Part shown: in pieces, positions 1-11,714 of the stretch
Numbering within the stretch: position 1 is the stretch's first letter
Layout of the letters: each line of letters opens with the position of its first letter
From: Gordonia sp. PP30
GTDB lineage: Bacteria; Actinomycetota; Actinomycetes; Mycobacteriales; Mycobacteriaceae
Assembly (NCBI RefSeq): GCF_023100845.1
Contig: NZ_CP095864.1
Location: 744,001-808,000, forward strand
Direction of reading: 5' to 3'
Length of the DNA: 64,000 nt
Notes under the pieces: generated by a model
Seen by the model: only the letters and a program-made list of their open reading frames with translations
The model's database searches: none
Told to the model about the DNA's origin: nothing
Program-made: the position numbers and the translations under genes

Positions 1-357
1 CAGCACGGCCGCGTGCCGGTAGCGGTCGATCACCCGGCAGTAGGCCGCGAAGGCGGCGGCCAGCCGGCGGACCGGGTCGTCGCCGGCGGCGGCCACCGCG
101 GCCGGGACGTCCTCGGCGAAGGCGTTCAGGACGTCGACGATCACGGCGAGCAGGATCTCGTCCTTGCCGCCGAAGTACCGATACAGCAGCCCGACGCTGA
201 CTCCGGCCTCCTCGGCGAGTGCCTGCATGGACACCGCCTCGGAGCCGCGATGTTCCATCAGCCGGGCCGCCGCGTCGAGGATCTGCCGCGAGCGCACCGC
301 GGCGCCCGCGGCGCGGGCCGCTTCGGTGGCCGTCTGGGTGGTCGAACCGCTGGTCAT
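1..357 (-). CDS. TetR-family transcriptional regulator (3' end beyond window)
   Basis: The reading frame opens at ATG 357 and stays open to the window edge, giving 119 codons of the N-terminal part. The helix-turn-helix is plain at about residues 18-62, with the family signatures ILDAAARL, EEAGVSVGLLYRYFGGKDEIL. The ligand-binding C-terminus is missing because the window ends. It is transcribed away from the cyclohexanecarboxylate-type operon that starts at 491, and the gap between them carries three copies of one palindrome. The simplest reading is an autoregulated local repressor released by a CoA intermediate of the pathway; that role is inferred from position only. Confidence 0.9.
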   Translation of the reverse strand, partial: MTSGSTTQTATEAARAAGAAVRSRQILDAAARLMEHRGSEAVSMQALAEEAGVSVGLLYRYFGGKDEILLAVIVDVLNAFAEDVPAAVAAAGDDPVRRLAAAFAAYCRVIDRYRHAAVL

Positions 358-372
358 GACTGCCTCCCTCGG

Positions 373-388
373 GTGAATCTGAATTCAC
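373..388. promoter_or_regulatory. Candidate TetR operator 1
   Basis: A perfect palindrome GTGAAT-CTGA-ATTCAC lies 16 bases upstream of the tetR start. It has the same arms and spacer length as the two sites nearer the catabolic operon, so it probably serves tetR autoregulation. Seen directly; binding is inferred. Confidence 0.7.
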
Positions 389-431
389 TGTACAGGCCGC
401 CCCGGCTGTGACTGTTGACACGATCGGCATG

Positions 432-468
432 GTGAATATAGATTCACTCTCACTGAACATAGATTCAC
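432..468. promoter_or_regulatory. Candidate TetR operators 2 and 3 in front of the catabolic operon
   Basis: Two palindromes lie in tandem, 21 bases apart start to start: GTGAAT-ATAG-ATTCAC (432-447, perfect) and CTGAAC-ATAG-ATTCAC (453-468, two changed bases in the left arm). The 21-base spacing is two helical turns, placing both sites on one DNA face just upstream of the ribosome-binding site at 475-481. This suits repression by paired dimers. Confidence 0.7.
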
Positions 469-490
469 TCAATCGAGGAAGGTGCCAGCC

Positions 491-1288
491 ATGGCTCAGT
501 TCGAAGACATCACCTACGAGGTCGACGGTCCCGCCGGGATCATCACCATCAACCGTCCGGAGCGGTACAACGCCTTCCGTGCGAAGACCGTCGACGAGCT
601 GATCGCCGCCTTCCAGCAGGCGTGGTCGGACCGGAACGTCCGCGCGGTGATCCTCACCGGTGCGGGGGAGAAGGCGTTCTGCACCGGCGGCGACGTGAAG
701 CAGCGCGCCGAGACCGGCGACTACGGGCCGAGCGAACTCGGCCGCTTCCGTATCGGCGACCTCCACAAGTTGATGCGCGACATCCCCAAGCCGGTCATCG
801 CCGCCGTCAACGGCATCGCGGTCGGCGGCGGTCACGTGCTCCAGGTGCTCGCCGATGTCTCGATCGCCGCCGACAACGCCCGCTTCGGCCAGGCCGGTCC
901 GCGCGTCGGCTCCTTCGACGCCGGCTTCGGCTCGGCGTACCTGGCCCGCGTGGTCGGGGAGAAGAAGGCCCGCGAGATCTGGTTCTTCTGCCGCCAGTAC
1001 GACGCGCAGCAGGCCCTGGACATGGGCCTGGTGAACAAAGTGGTCCCGGCCGCCGACCTGCTGACCGAGGCCCGCGCCTGGGTGGACGAGGCCGCGGCGC
1101 TGAGCCCCACCGCCATCAAGTTCCTCAAGCAGTCGTTCAACGCCGACAGCGACCACCAGCTGGGCCTGTCGAACATGGCGATGACCGCGCTGGACATGTT
1201 CGGCGTCTCCGCCGAGGGCATGGAGGGCGCCAAGGCGTTCGCCGAGAAGCGCACCCCGGACTTCGCGTCCGTCGTGGACTGGCACTGA
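491..1288 (+). CDS. badI: 2-ketocyclohexanecarboxyl-CoA hydrolase (BadI-like, crotonase family)
   Basis: This 265-residue crotonase-fold enzyme probably opens the ring of 2-ketocyclohexanecarboxyl-CoA to pimeloyl-CoA. The oxyanion-hole segment AFCTGGDV lies near residue 65 and GIAVGGGH near 112. The stretch VGSFDAGFGSAYLAR followed by CRQYDAQQALDMGLVN is typical of the MenB/BadI branch rather than of simple enoyl-CoA hydratases. I chose ATG 491 over GTG 482 because GAGGAAGG at 475-482 is a good ribosome-binding site for it. It is the first gene of the operon. A MenB naphthoate synthase is the main alternative, but no menaquinone genes are near and the pathway context fits BadI. Confidence 0.8.
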   Translation: MAQFEDITYEVDGPAGIITINRPERYNAFRAKTVDELIAAFQQAWSDRNVRAVILTGAGEKAFCTGGDVKQRAETGDYGPSELGRFRIGDLHKLMRDIPKPVIAAVNGIAVGGGHVLQVLADVSIAADNARFGQAGPRVGSFDAGFGSAYLARVVGEKKAREIWFFCRQYDAQQALDMGLVNKVVPAADLLTEARAWVDEAAALSPTAIKFLKQSFNADSDHQLGLSNMAMTALDMFGVSAEGMEGAKAFAEKRTPDFASVVDWH

Positions 1289-1311
1289 GACACCGAATCG
1301 ACGACGCCACC

Positions 1312-2457
1312 ATGGACTACGGATTCGACGACGAGCAGGAACTCTTCCGCACCGAGATGGCCCGCTGGGCCGGGAAGGTGCTCGCTCCGCACTACCAGGA
1401 CGACGACAAGGCCGCGCGGCTGCGCGGGCAGCAGGTGACCGACATGGCCGGGATGGGCCTCACCGGCCTCCGCATCCCGGAGGAATACGGCGGCCAGGAG
1501 GCCTCGGCGGTGATCGCCGGGATCGCCGCCGAGGAGGTGGGCCGCGCCGACTTCAACGCCGGATACCTCATCATCAACACCGCGCTGATCAGCGACATCA
1601 TCGTGCGCAATGCCACGCAGCGGCAGAAGCGCGACTGGCTGCCGGGCATCGCGTCGGGCGCGACGGTGCCCTGCATCATGATCACCGAGCCCGGTCACGG
1701 CACCGACGCGGCGTCGCTGGCGCTGCGCGCCGAGGAGACCGAGAACGGCTGGCGGCTGACCGGCGAGAAGACCTCGATCACCCTCGGCATGGCCGCCGAC
1801 AAGGCCGTCGTGCTCGCTCGCACCGGTGGCCCCGGTGCCCGCGGTGTCTCGGCCTTCTGGGTCGACATGGACGCCCCGGGCATCAGCCGGAGCGCCTTCG
1901 ACGACCTCGGCAGCCGCGCCATCGGCCGCGCGTCGATCTTCTTCGACGACGTCGAAGTGGGCCGGGACCGGCTGATCGGCGAACCCGGTGGCGGCTTCGT
2001 CTCGGTGATGGAGGGCTTCGACTACTCACGCGCCATCATCGGTCTGCTCTGCCTGGGCGCCGCGCAGCAGTCGCTCGACGAGGCGCTGGACTGGGCCCGC
2101 GACCGGGAGGCCTTCGGACAGCCGATCGGCAGGTTTCAGGGCGTCTCGTTCCCGCTCGCCGAGGCCGCCACCTACCTCGCCGGTGCCCGGCACATCTGCT
2201 ATGAGGCGCTGTGGCGCAAGGACGAGGACCTCGAGCATTCCGCGCAGGCCGCGATGGCCAAGTTCTGGGCGCCCAAGCTGTCCGTCGACGTCATCCACCA
2301 GTGCCTGCTCACCCTCGGCCACATCGGCTACTCGACCGAACACAAGGTGGGCCAGCGCCTGCGCGACGTGATCGGCCTGGAGATCGGTGACGGGACCGCG
2401 CAGGTCTCCAAGCTGGTGATCTCCCGCAACCTCCTGGGCCGCAGTTTCGCGCCCTGA
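1312..2457 (+). CDS. aliB: Acyl-CoA dehydrogenase, probably cyclohexanecarboxyl-CoA dehydrogenase
   Basis: This 381-residue flavoprotein has the three-part acyl-CoA dehydrogenase layout: helical N-domain, middle beta domain (CIMITEPGHGTDAASLA near 125; GWRLTGEKTSIT near 148), and helical C-domain (RDREAFGQPIGRFQG near 266). In the usual place of the catalytic glutamate (YEGT) it has IGDGTAQ, with Asp360. Loss of that Glu is compatible with cyclohexanecarboxyl-CoA dehydrogenases, which are reported to use a different base. It follows badI by 23 bases in the operon. The expected product is cyclohex-1-enecarboxyl-CoA. Substrate is inferred from the neighbours. Confidence 0.75.
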   Translation: MDYGFDDEQELFRTEMARWAGKVLAPHYQDDDKAARLRGQQVTDMAGMGLTGLRIPEEYGGQEASAVIAGIAAEEVGRADFNAGYLIINTALISDIIVRNATQRQKRDWLPGIASGATVPCIMITEPGHGTDAASLALRAEETENGWRLTGEKTSITLGMAADKAVVLARTGGPGARGVSAFWVDMDAPGISRSAFDDLGSRAIGRASIFFDDVEVGRDRLIGEPGGGFVSVMEGFDYSRAIIGLLCLGAAQQSLDEALDWARDREAFGQPIGRFQGVSFPLAEAATYLAGARHICYEALWRKDEDLEHSAQAAMAKFWAPKLSVDVIHQCLLTLGHIGYSTEHKVGQRLRDVIGLEIGDGTAQVSKLVISRNLLGRSFAP

Positions 2458-2487
2458 CCACCCCTTCTCACCTCACAGGAGTACGAC

Positions 2488-3231
2488 ATGACCACCCGAC
2501 TCGACGGAAAGATCGCCTTCGTCACCGGCGCCGGACAGGGTATCGGCGCCGCCATCGCCCGCCGCCTCGCCGACGACGGCGCCACCGTGATCGTCACCGA
2601 CCTCAACGCCGAGACCGCGGCGGCCACCGCCGCCGCACTCGGCGTCGGCTCGATCGGCCTGCAGGTCGACGTCACCGATCGCACCAGTGTGAACGCCGCG
2701 GTCGATGCCACCGTGGACCGCTTCGGCCGCATCGACGTGCTGGTGAACAACGCCGGCTGGGACAAGGGCGAGCCCTTCGTCGACTCGGTCCCGGAGACCT
2801 GGGACCGCATCATCGACATCAACCTCTACGGCGTGCTCAACACCTGCGCCAAGATCGCGCCGATGATGATCGCGCAGGGTTCGGGCAGCATCGTCAACCT
2901 CGGCTCGGACGCCGGCCGGGTCGGCTCGTCCGGCGAGGCCGTGTACGCCGCGGCCAAGGGCGGCGTCATCGCCTTCACCAAATCCCTCGCCCGGGAGACC
3001 GCCCGCGACCAGGTGCGGGTCAACTGCGTCTGCCCCGGTCCGACCGACACGGCGCTGTTCGCCTCCATGGGCGGCGAGAAGCTGCGCGAGGCGCTCAAGA
3101 GGGCCATCCCGATGCGGCGGCTCGGTCAGCCCGACGACCTCGCCAAGGCCGTGGCCTTCCTGGCCTCCGACGACGCCGGCTTCATCACCGGCCAGACCGT
3201 CAGCGTCAGCGGCGGCCTGACCATGAGCTGA
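2488..3231 (+). CDS. badH: SDR oxidoreductase, probably 2-hydroxycyclohexanecarboxyl-CoA dehydrogenase
   Basis: A classical 247-residue short-chain dehydrogenase. The NAD(P)-binding GAGQGIG motif lies near residues 14-20, NNAG near 88, the catalytic Ser near 140, and YAAAKGG (Tyr-x3-Lys) near 152-156. An acidic residue after beta-2 (TDLNAET) suggests NAD+ preference. A clear ribosome-binding site (CAGGAG) precedes ATG 2488. Between a BadI-like hydrolase and a CoA ligase, the likely role is oxidising 2-hydroxycyclohexanecarboxyl-CoA to the 2-keto ester that BadI opens. Sequence alone would only say SDR. Confidence 0.75.
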   Translation: MTTRLDGKIAFVTGAGQGIGAAIARRLADDGATVIVTDLNAETAAATAAALGVGSIGLQVDVTDRTSVNAAVDATVDRFGRIDVLVNNAGWDKGEPFVDSVPETWDRIIDINLYGVLNTCAKIAPMMIAQGSGSIVNLGSDAGRVGSSGEAVYAAAKGGVIAFTKSLARETARDQVRVNCVCPGPTDTALFASMGGEKLREALKRAIPMRRLGQPDDLAKAVAFLASDDAGFITGQTVSVSGGLTMS

Positions 3232-3244
3232 CGGGACACCCATC

Positions 3245-6056
<2,812 letters not shown>

Positions 6057-6060
<4 letters not shown>

Positions 6061-6824
6061 CTCTCACCGTCGAGGTGACGGACTCCGTCGCCCTGATCAC
6101 CCTGAACCGTCCCGAGGTCCGCAACGCGATCAACGCGCAGGTGCAGGCCGACCTCGCCGCGGTACTGGACGACTGCCGCGCCGACAGCGCCGTCGGCGCG
6201 ATCGTCCTCACCGGCGCCGGCGAGAAGGCCTTCGCGGCCGGCGCCGACATCGGTCAGCTCGCGAACTACGACCTGCACACCGGTCTGGCGTCGACCATGG
6301 CGCGTCTCTACGACACGATCGAGGCCTACCCGAAGCCGACCATCGCCGCGGTCAACGGGTACGCCCTCGGCGGCGGCTGCGAACTGGCGATGGCCTGCGA
6401 CATCCGTATCGCGGCGCGGTCCGCTCGGTTCGGCCTGCCGGAGACGACGCTGTCGGTGCTGCCCGGCGCGGGCGGCACGCAGCGGCTGGCCCGGCTGATC
6501 GGGGTCGGCCGGGCGATCGAGGCGGTCCTCACCGGCCGGATGTTCACGGCCGACGAGGCGCTGGTCAACGGGCTGGTGACGCAGGTGGTGCCGGACGGCG
6601 AGGTGGTGGCGGCCGCCCGCGCGACCGCCACCACCGTGCTGAGCAAGGGCCCGATCGCGGTGCGCCTGGCCAAGCTCGTCATCCGCACCGGGATGGACGC
6701 CGACCGGCACACCGGCCAGGTGGTGGAGCAGCTGGCGCAATCGCTGCTCTACACCACCGCCGACAAGGCCGAGGGCGCCGCGGCCTTCCTCGGCAAGCGG
6801 GCGCCGGAATGGACCGGGCGATGA
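6057..6824 (+). CDS. Enoyl-CoA hydratase
   Basis: A 255-residue crotonase. The oxyanion-hole motifs are FAAGADIGQ (near 60) and NGYALGGGCELAMACD (near 100). The two catalytic glutamates of true hydratases are present: Glu in GCELA and Glu in LPETTLSVLPGAGGTQRL (near 130). It could hydrate cyclohex-1-enecarboxyl-CoA (the BadK step), 2,3-didehydropimeloyl-CoA, or both. It is the only classical hydratase in the operon, so dual use is plausible. Stop and start overlap with both neighbours. Confidence 0.85.
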
Positions 6825-7702
6825 GCGGCGCCGAACGCGTCACGGTGATCGGTGCCGGGGCGATGGGCTCGCAGATCGCCATGCTCTGCGCCCTCGCCGG
6901 CCACGAGACGACGCTGGTGGACGCTGCTCCGGAAGCCCTCGACCGGGCCACGGCCGCCCTCCGGGGACGTACCGACGCGATGGTCGCCAAGGGCCGGCGC
7001 GGCGCCGCCGACGTCGACGCCGCCTGGGCGCGGCTGCGCACCGCCGCGGAGCCGGACGCCGGCTCGGACCTGGTGATCGAGGCGATCGTCGAGAAGCTGG
7101 CCGCCAAACGCGAGCTGTTCGCCGGGCTCGACGCGCGCTGCGGGCCGGACACCGTCTTCGCCAGCAACTCGTCGAGCTTCGTGCCGTCGTCGATGGCCTC
7201 GGCCACGCACCGCGCCGATCGCTTCGTCAACCTGCACTTCTTCAATCCCGCGCTGGTGATGACCTGCGTCGAAGTGGTGCGTGGACCGGACACCTCCGAC
7301 GCCACCGCGGCCCGGGCGATCGCCTTCGTCGAGGGGCTGGCCCGCATCCCCGTCGTGCTCGAGAAGGAGATCCCGGGCTTCGTCGCGAACCGTCTGCTGA
7401 ACGCGGTGCGCGATGAAGCGCTCGCGCTGTACGAGGGCGGCTACGCCGGCGTCGAGGCGATCGACACCGCCGCCCGCACCGCACTCGGCTATCCGATGGG
7501 GCCCTTCGAGCTGATGGATCTGACCGGCGTCGACATCGGCTACCTGACCAAACAGGCCCGGTACGCCGACTCCGGGGACCCCGCCGATCTGCCCTCGCGG
7601 ACCGTCACCGCGCTGGTGGAGGCCGGACACCTCGGCCGCAAGACCGGCCGCGGCTTCTACTTCTACGACGAGTCGGGGCACCGTCTCGGAAAGGCGCTCT
7701 GA
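6821..7702 (+). CDS. 3-hydroxyacyl-CoA dehydrogenase
   Basis: A 293-residue NAD-dependent enzyme of the HAD family. The Rossmann motif GAGAMGSQIA lies near residues 11-20, followed by FASNSSSFVPSSMAS (near 115) and HFFNPALVMTCVEVV (near 137), which holds the catalytic His. The C-terminal dimer domain begins with EIPGFVANRLLNAV (near 183). The family's usual length is about 285 residues. It should oxidise 3-hydroxypimeloyl-CoA. The ATG overlaps the preceding stop, and its own stop overlaps the next ATG. Confidence 0.88.
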   Translation: MSGAERVTVIGAGAMGSQIAMLCALAGHETTLVDAAPEALDRATAALRGRTDAMVAKGRRGAADVDAAWARLRTAAEPDAGSDLVIEAIVEKLAAKRELFAGLDARCGPDTVFASNSSSFVPSSMASATHRADRFVNLHFFNPALVMTCVEVVRGPDTSDATAARAIAFVEGLARIPVVLEKEIPGFVANRLLNAVRDEALALYEGGYAGVEAIDTAARTALGYPMGPFELMDLTGVDIGYLTKQARYADSGDPADLPSRTVTALVEAGHLGRKTGRGFYFYDESGHRLGKAL

Positions 7703-8859
7703 TGGACTTCACCCTCACCCAGGAGCAGCGCGACTTCCAGCGCCTGGCCCGCGACTTCCTCGACAAGGAAGTGGTGCCGTACCGCGCGCAATGGGACCGC
7801 GACGAGGCGGTCGACACGTCGATCATCCCGAAGCTCGGCGAGGTCGGTTTCTTCGGCCTCACCATCCCCGAGGAATACGGCGGCCTCGGCGGCGACTACC
7901 TCACCTACTGCCTCGGCATGGAGGAACTCGGCCGCGCCGACTCCGCGATCCGCGGCATCGTGTCGGTGTCGATGGGCCTGTTCGGCAAGATCGTGCTCGC
8001 GCACGGCACGGAAGAGCAGAAGCAGCGCTGGCTGCCCGGCATCGCCGACGGCTCGCTGCTCGGCTGCTTCGGGCTGACCGAACCGGACAACGGTTCCGAT
8101 CCGGCCGGGCTGTCCACCCGCGCCGTCCGCGACGGCTCCGATTGGGTGATCACCGGCAACAAGATCTTCATCACCAACGGCACCTGGGCCGACGTCTGCA
8201 TCGTCTTCGCCCGCACCGGCGGGCCGGGACCGAAGGGCATCTCCGCCTTCCTGGTGCCGACCGACGCACCGGGCTTCGAGGCCACCGAGATCCACGGCAA
8301 GCTCGGGCTGCGCGGACAGGCCACCGCCGAACTGCGGTTCGACGGCGTGCGCGTGCCCGCCGCCGCGATGGTCGGCGAGGAAGGGCAGGGCTTCGCCCTC
8401 GCGATGGGCTCACTCGACAAGGGCCGGGTCTCGGTCGGGGCCGGCTGCACCGGCATCATCGCCGGCTGCCTGGACGCGGTGGTGCGGTACACCACCGAGC
8501 GCACCCAGTTCGGGCGGCCGATCGCGTCGTTCCAGCTGATCCAGGACATGATCGCCGACATGTCGGTCGACGCCGACTGCGCGCGCCTGCTCAGCTGGCG
8601 GGCGGCCGCGCTGATCGACGGCGACGATCCGGCCGCCCTCGCCCTGGCGGCCTCCAAGGCGAAGCTGTTCGCCTCCGAGGCGGCGGTGCGCGCCGCCAAC
8701 CTGGCGGTGCAGGCCTTCGGCGGCTACGGCTACATCGACGAGTACCCGCCCGCCAAGTACCTGCGCGATGCCCGCGTCATGACCCTCTACGAGGGCACCA
8801 GCCAGATCCAGAAACTACTCATCGGGCGCGCCGAAACCGGTGTCTCCGCCTTCGTCTGA
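7702..8859 (+). CDS. Acyl-CoA dehydrogenase
   Basis: A 385-residue acyl-CoA dehydrogenase with all standard motifs: CFGLTEPDNGSDPAGL near 130, WVITGNKIFITNG near 150, RTQFGRPIASFQLIQ near 268, and a normal catalytic glutamate in LYEGTSQIQ near 366. This contrasts with the GDGT version in the AliB-like protein of the same operon. Its likely job is the first oxidation of pimeloyl-CoA, or of cyclohexanecarboxyl-CoA if assignments are swapped. It starts on the last base of the preceding stop codon. Confidence 0.85.
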   Translation: MDFTLTQEQRDFQRLARDFLDKEVVPYRAQWDRDEAVDTSIIPKLGEVGFFGLTIPEEYGGLGGDYLTYCLGMEELGRADSAIRGIVSVSMGLFGKIVLAHGTEEQKQRWLPGIADGSLLGCFGLTEPDNGSDPAGLSTRAVRDGSDWVITGNKIFITNGTWADVCIVFARTGGPGPKGISAFLVPTDAPGFEATEIHGKLGLRGQATAELRFDGVRVPAAAMVGEEGQGFALAMGSLDKGRVSVGAGCTGIIAGCLDAVVRYTTERTQFGRPIASFQLIQDMIADMSVDADCARLLSWRAAALIDGDDPAALALAASKAKLFASEAAVRAANLAVQAFGGYGYIDEYPPAKYLRDARVMTLYEGTSQIQKLLIGRAETGVSAFV

Positions 8860-8882
8860 CCTCTTTCACCAGGAGTTTTCGC

Positions 8883-10067
8883 ATGACCAGCACCCTGAAC
8901 GACCTGTTCGCCGTCGACCGGCTCTTCTCCACTGAGGAGCGGGAGATCGCCGGCACCGTCCGCGACTATCTCGCGCGGGACGTCGCCCCGCACATCGCCG
9001 AGTGGTACGAGGCCGGCGACATCCCGGCCCGCGAACTGGCACGCGGCCTCGGTGCCCTCGGGGTGCTCGGCATGCACCTGGAGGGCTACGGGTGCGCCGG
9101 CACCTCCGCGAAGGCCTACGGTCTCGCTTGCCTGGAACTGGAGGCCGCCGACTCGGGACTGCGATCGCTGGTCTCGGTGCAGGGGTCGCTCGCGATGTTC
9201 GCGATCTGGCGCTGGGGCAGCGAGGAGCAGAAGCAGCAGTGGCTGCCCGCGATGGCCGCCGGGGAGGCGATCGGCTGCTTCGGCCTCACCGAACCGGACT
9301 ACGGCTCCAATCCCGGCGGCATGCGCACCCGGGCGCGCCGCGACGGCGACGACTGGATCCTGTCGGGCAACAAGATGTGGATCACCAACGGCTCGGTGGC
9401 CGATGTCGCCGTCGTCTGGGCGCAGACCGGGGAACAGGGGGACGGGCACGGTGTCCGCGGCTTCGTCGTGCCGACCGGCACCCCCGGATTCTCCGCGCCG
9501 AAGATCACCCGCAAGCTGTCGCTGCGCGCCTCGGTGACCAGCGAGCTGGTGCTCGACGACGTGCGACTGCCTGCGTCGGCGATGCTGCCCGAGGCGCAGG
9601 GGCTCCGCGGTCCGCTGAGCTGCCTGTCCGAAGCGCGTTTCGGCATCGTCTTCGGCGCCATGGGCGCGGCTCGTGACTGCCTGGAGACGGCGCTCGCGTA
9701 CGCCGGTGAGCGGGAGATCTTCGACCGCCCGCTCTCCGGTTTCCAGCTCACGCAGGCCAAGTTCGCCGACATGGCCCTCGAATACGGCAAGGGTGTGCTG
9801 CTGGCGGCCCAGCTCGGCGATCTGAAGGACGCCGGTGCGATCACTCCCGCGCAGGTCAGTCTGGGCAAGCTCAACAATGTGCGCGAGGCCATCGCGATCG
9901 CCCGGAACTGCCGCACCGTGCTCGGCGCGGCCGGTATCACCGGCGAGTTCCCGATCATGCGGCACGCGAACAACCTGGAATCGGTGCTGACCTACGAGGG
10001 CACCTCCGAGGTGCACCAGCTGATCATCGGGCAGACGCTCACCGGGCAGGCCGCCTATCGCGGCTGA
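8883..10067 (+). CDS. gcdH: Glutaryl-CoA dehydrogenase (decarboxylating)
   Basis: This 394-residue acyl-CoA dehydrogenase matches the GcdH branch: DSGLRSLVSVQGSLAM (near 93), CFGLTEPDYGSNPGGMRTRA (near 133), ILSGNKMWITNGSVADVAVVWA (near 158), and the catalytic Glu in TYEGTSEVHQLIIG (near 370). The enzyme oxidises and decarboxylates glutaryl-CoA to crotonyl-CoA. That links pimeloyl-CoA beta-oxidation to central metabolism and supports the pathway call for the whole operon. AGGAG sits 9 bases upstream of ATG 8883. Its 3' end overlaps the convergent FAD monooxygenase gene by about 29 bases. Confidence 0.85.
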   Translation: MTSTLNDLFAVDRLFSTEEREIAGTVRDYLARDVAPHIAEWYEAGDIPARELARGLGALGVLGMHLEGYGCAGTSAKAYGLACLELEAADSGLRSLVSVQGSLAMFAIWRWGSEEQKQQWLPAMAAGEAIGCFGLTEPDYGSNPGGMRTRARRDGDDWILSGNKMWITNGSVADVAVVWAQTGEQGDGHGVRGFVVPTGTPGFSAPKITRKLSLRASVTSELVLDDVRLPASAMLPEAQGLRGPLSCLSEARFGIVFGAMGAARDCLETALAYAGEREIFDRPLSGFQLTQAKFADMALEYGKGVLLAAQLGDLKDAGAITPAQVSLGKLNNVREAIAIARNCRTVLGAAGITGEFPIMRHANNLESVLTYEGTSEVHQLIIGQTLTGQAAYRG

Positions 10068-11644
10068 ATCCGGTGTCGCAGGCGAAGTCGATCCGCCCGG
10101 CGACGAGCCCGCACGCGATGGCGCCGGTCTGCGCGGCCGGGGCCGCCACGCCGGTGGGCACGCCGAGTTCGAAACGGATCCGCTCGGCCACGTCCATCCG
10201 CTCGAGGACCTCGGTACTGTCCGGGGGCCCGGCGAGCAGGATCGCGTCCGCGCCGTCGCCGATCGCCGTGCGGGCGGCGGCGAGTACCCGGTCGGCGTCC
10301 GGGCCCCACGGGTCGTCGGTGGCCGAGTCGATCCGCGCGACGTGTACGCCCGCGGCGGCGAGATCGGCCTGCGAGACGATGCGCCCGCCGACTCCGGCGC
10401 CGGCGATGCGGGCCGGGCGATGCGTGATCCAGTCGGTGAGATCGCCGTCGGGCAGTTCGCCGGGGGACACACCGGCCCAGGCGGCGACGGCGGGAACGAT
10501 GATCGTGGCGAGGTCGCCGGTGGTGGTCAGCGGCACCGGCCGCAACCGGGACATGAACGCCAGGGCGAGACGGTCGCCGTCCATCGAGAGGCGGGCCGGG
10601 AACGAGTCCCACCACCGTTGACTGCGGCAGGCCCAGCGCTGGAACCTGTCCACGGCCGGGCGCCGCTGCGCCTCGAAGGCCCGCAGGCTCTCCTCGATGG
10701 GCCGGTCGGCGTCGAGGGCATCGGCGAGGGCGATCGCCGATTCGGCGGCGAGCTTGGTGCCCGAGCCGAGCGACGGGTCGGCGTTCGCGGCCGCATCGCC
10801 CAGCAGCACCATGTTGCCGTCCGCCCACCTCGCGCACCGGGAGGTGCGGAACCGGAACCACTGGGAACGGTTGCCGAGCAACGGACGGCCGCCGAGCAGA
10901 TCGGCGAAGGCCCCGGTCAGGAAGGCGAGGGAGTGCTCGTCGATCGCGTCTGCGGCCGGGCCGGGGGGCCGGTGATCCCGCCAGCAGTCGTGCCACCGCA
11001 TCGTCGTCGGCCTCGATCACCAGCGTCGAGCGGTCGGTGCCGTAGGGATAGGCGTGTGCGGTGAAGACGCCGTGGGCCGTCCACACCGGAGCGAACACGG
11101 TGCCCTCGAGCACGGCGTCGGTGCCGCACCACAGGTAGCGGGCGCGACCCTCGATCAGTTCGGGACCGAACGCCTCGCGGTAGGTCTCGCGAGCGGCGCT
11201 GGAGACGCCGTCCGCGGCGATCAGGAGGTCGGCCGACCGGCGCAGAACCTCGATGTCCGGGGCCGGTGCCATCACCACGTCGACGCCGGCCTGTCGTGCC
11301 TGATCGGTCATCGCGGCGAGCATCGCCGAGCGGGAGACCGCCACGCCGCGGTGGAAGCCGGGGATGCGCACGGCGCGGTCCGGCAGGCGGAACTCCGCGG
11401 TCGGAACCCGGGCGGAACCCGCACGCATGCGCTCGGCGGTCTCCGGATCCACCGCGTCGACGGCGGCGAGGGCGGCGCCGGTCAGCCCGACGCCGAAGCC
11501 GAAGGTGTGCGCGGGATCGCTGCGCTCGTAGAGGGTGACCGGCCACTCGGGGTGACGCTGGGCGATGAGGCGAGCGGCGAAGAGACCCGCGGGCCCACCG
11601 CCGACGATGACGACCGTCTTGGGCATGACCGTGACCGTAGACAC
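10039..11644 (-). pseudogene. FAD-dependent monooxygenase, frameshifted at a C6 run
   Basis: Two frames together encode one flavoprotein hydroxylase of the PHBH/salicylate-hydroxylase type. The first half begins with VVIVGGGPAGLFAARL (Rossmann FAD site) and reads to about 10975. The second half, in another frame, holds the GDAAANADPSLGSG motif (second FAD site). The join lies in a run of six C on the coding strand at about 10966-10971; removing one C gives one open frame of 535 codons. GTG 11644 or ATG 11626 could start it. It is either a true one-base mutation or a sequence error. Upstream on the same strand is a TetR gene. Substrate unknown. Confidence 0.75.
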
Positions 11645-11680
11645 GTTTAGTCATAAGTGTCAAATAATCGTCATAAACGA
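11645..11680. promoter_or_regulatory. AT-rich candidate operator between tetR and the monooxygenase
   Basis: This 36-base AT-rich patch in very GC-rich DNA holds GTTTA at 11645-11649 and its inverse TAAAC at 11674-11678, with the direct repeat GTCATAA at 11650 and 11670. Its place just before the monooxygenase start suggests promoter or TetR binding. Weak evidence. Confidence 0.35.
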
Positions 11681-11714
11681 CGAAGTCCGCCTAGAGGGTG
11701 ATCGCCTCTCACCG

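Noticed and set aside
482-490. GTG at 482 as start of the BadI-like gene
   Set aside because: It overlaps the ribosome-binding site that correctly serves ATG 491.
491-1288. Menaquinone MenB (naphthoate synthase)
   Set aside because: The motifs fit MenB as well as BadI, but the operon holds a full cyclic-acid degradation set and no menaquinone genes.
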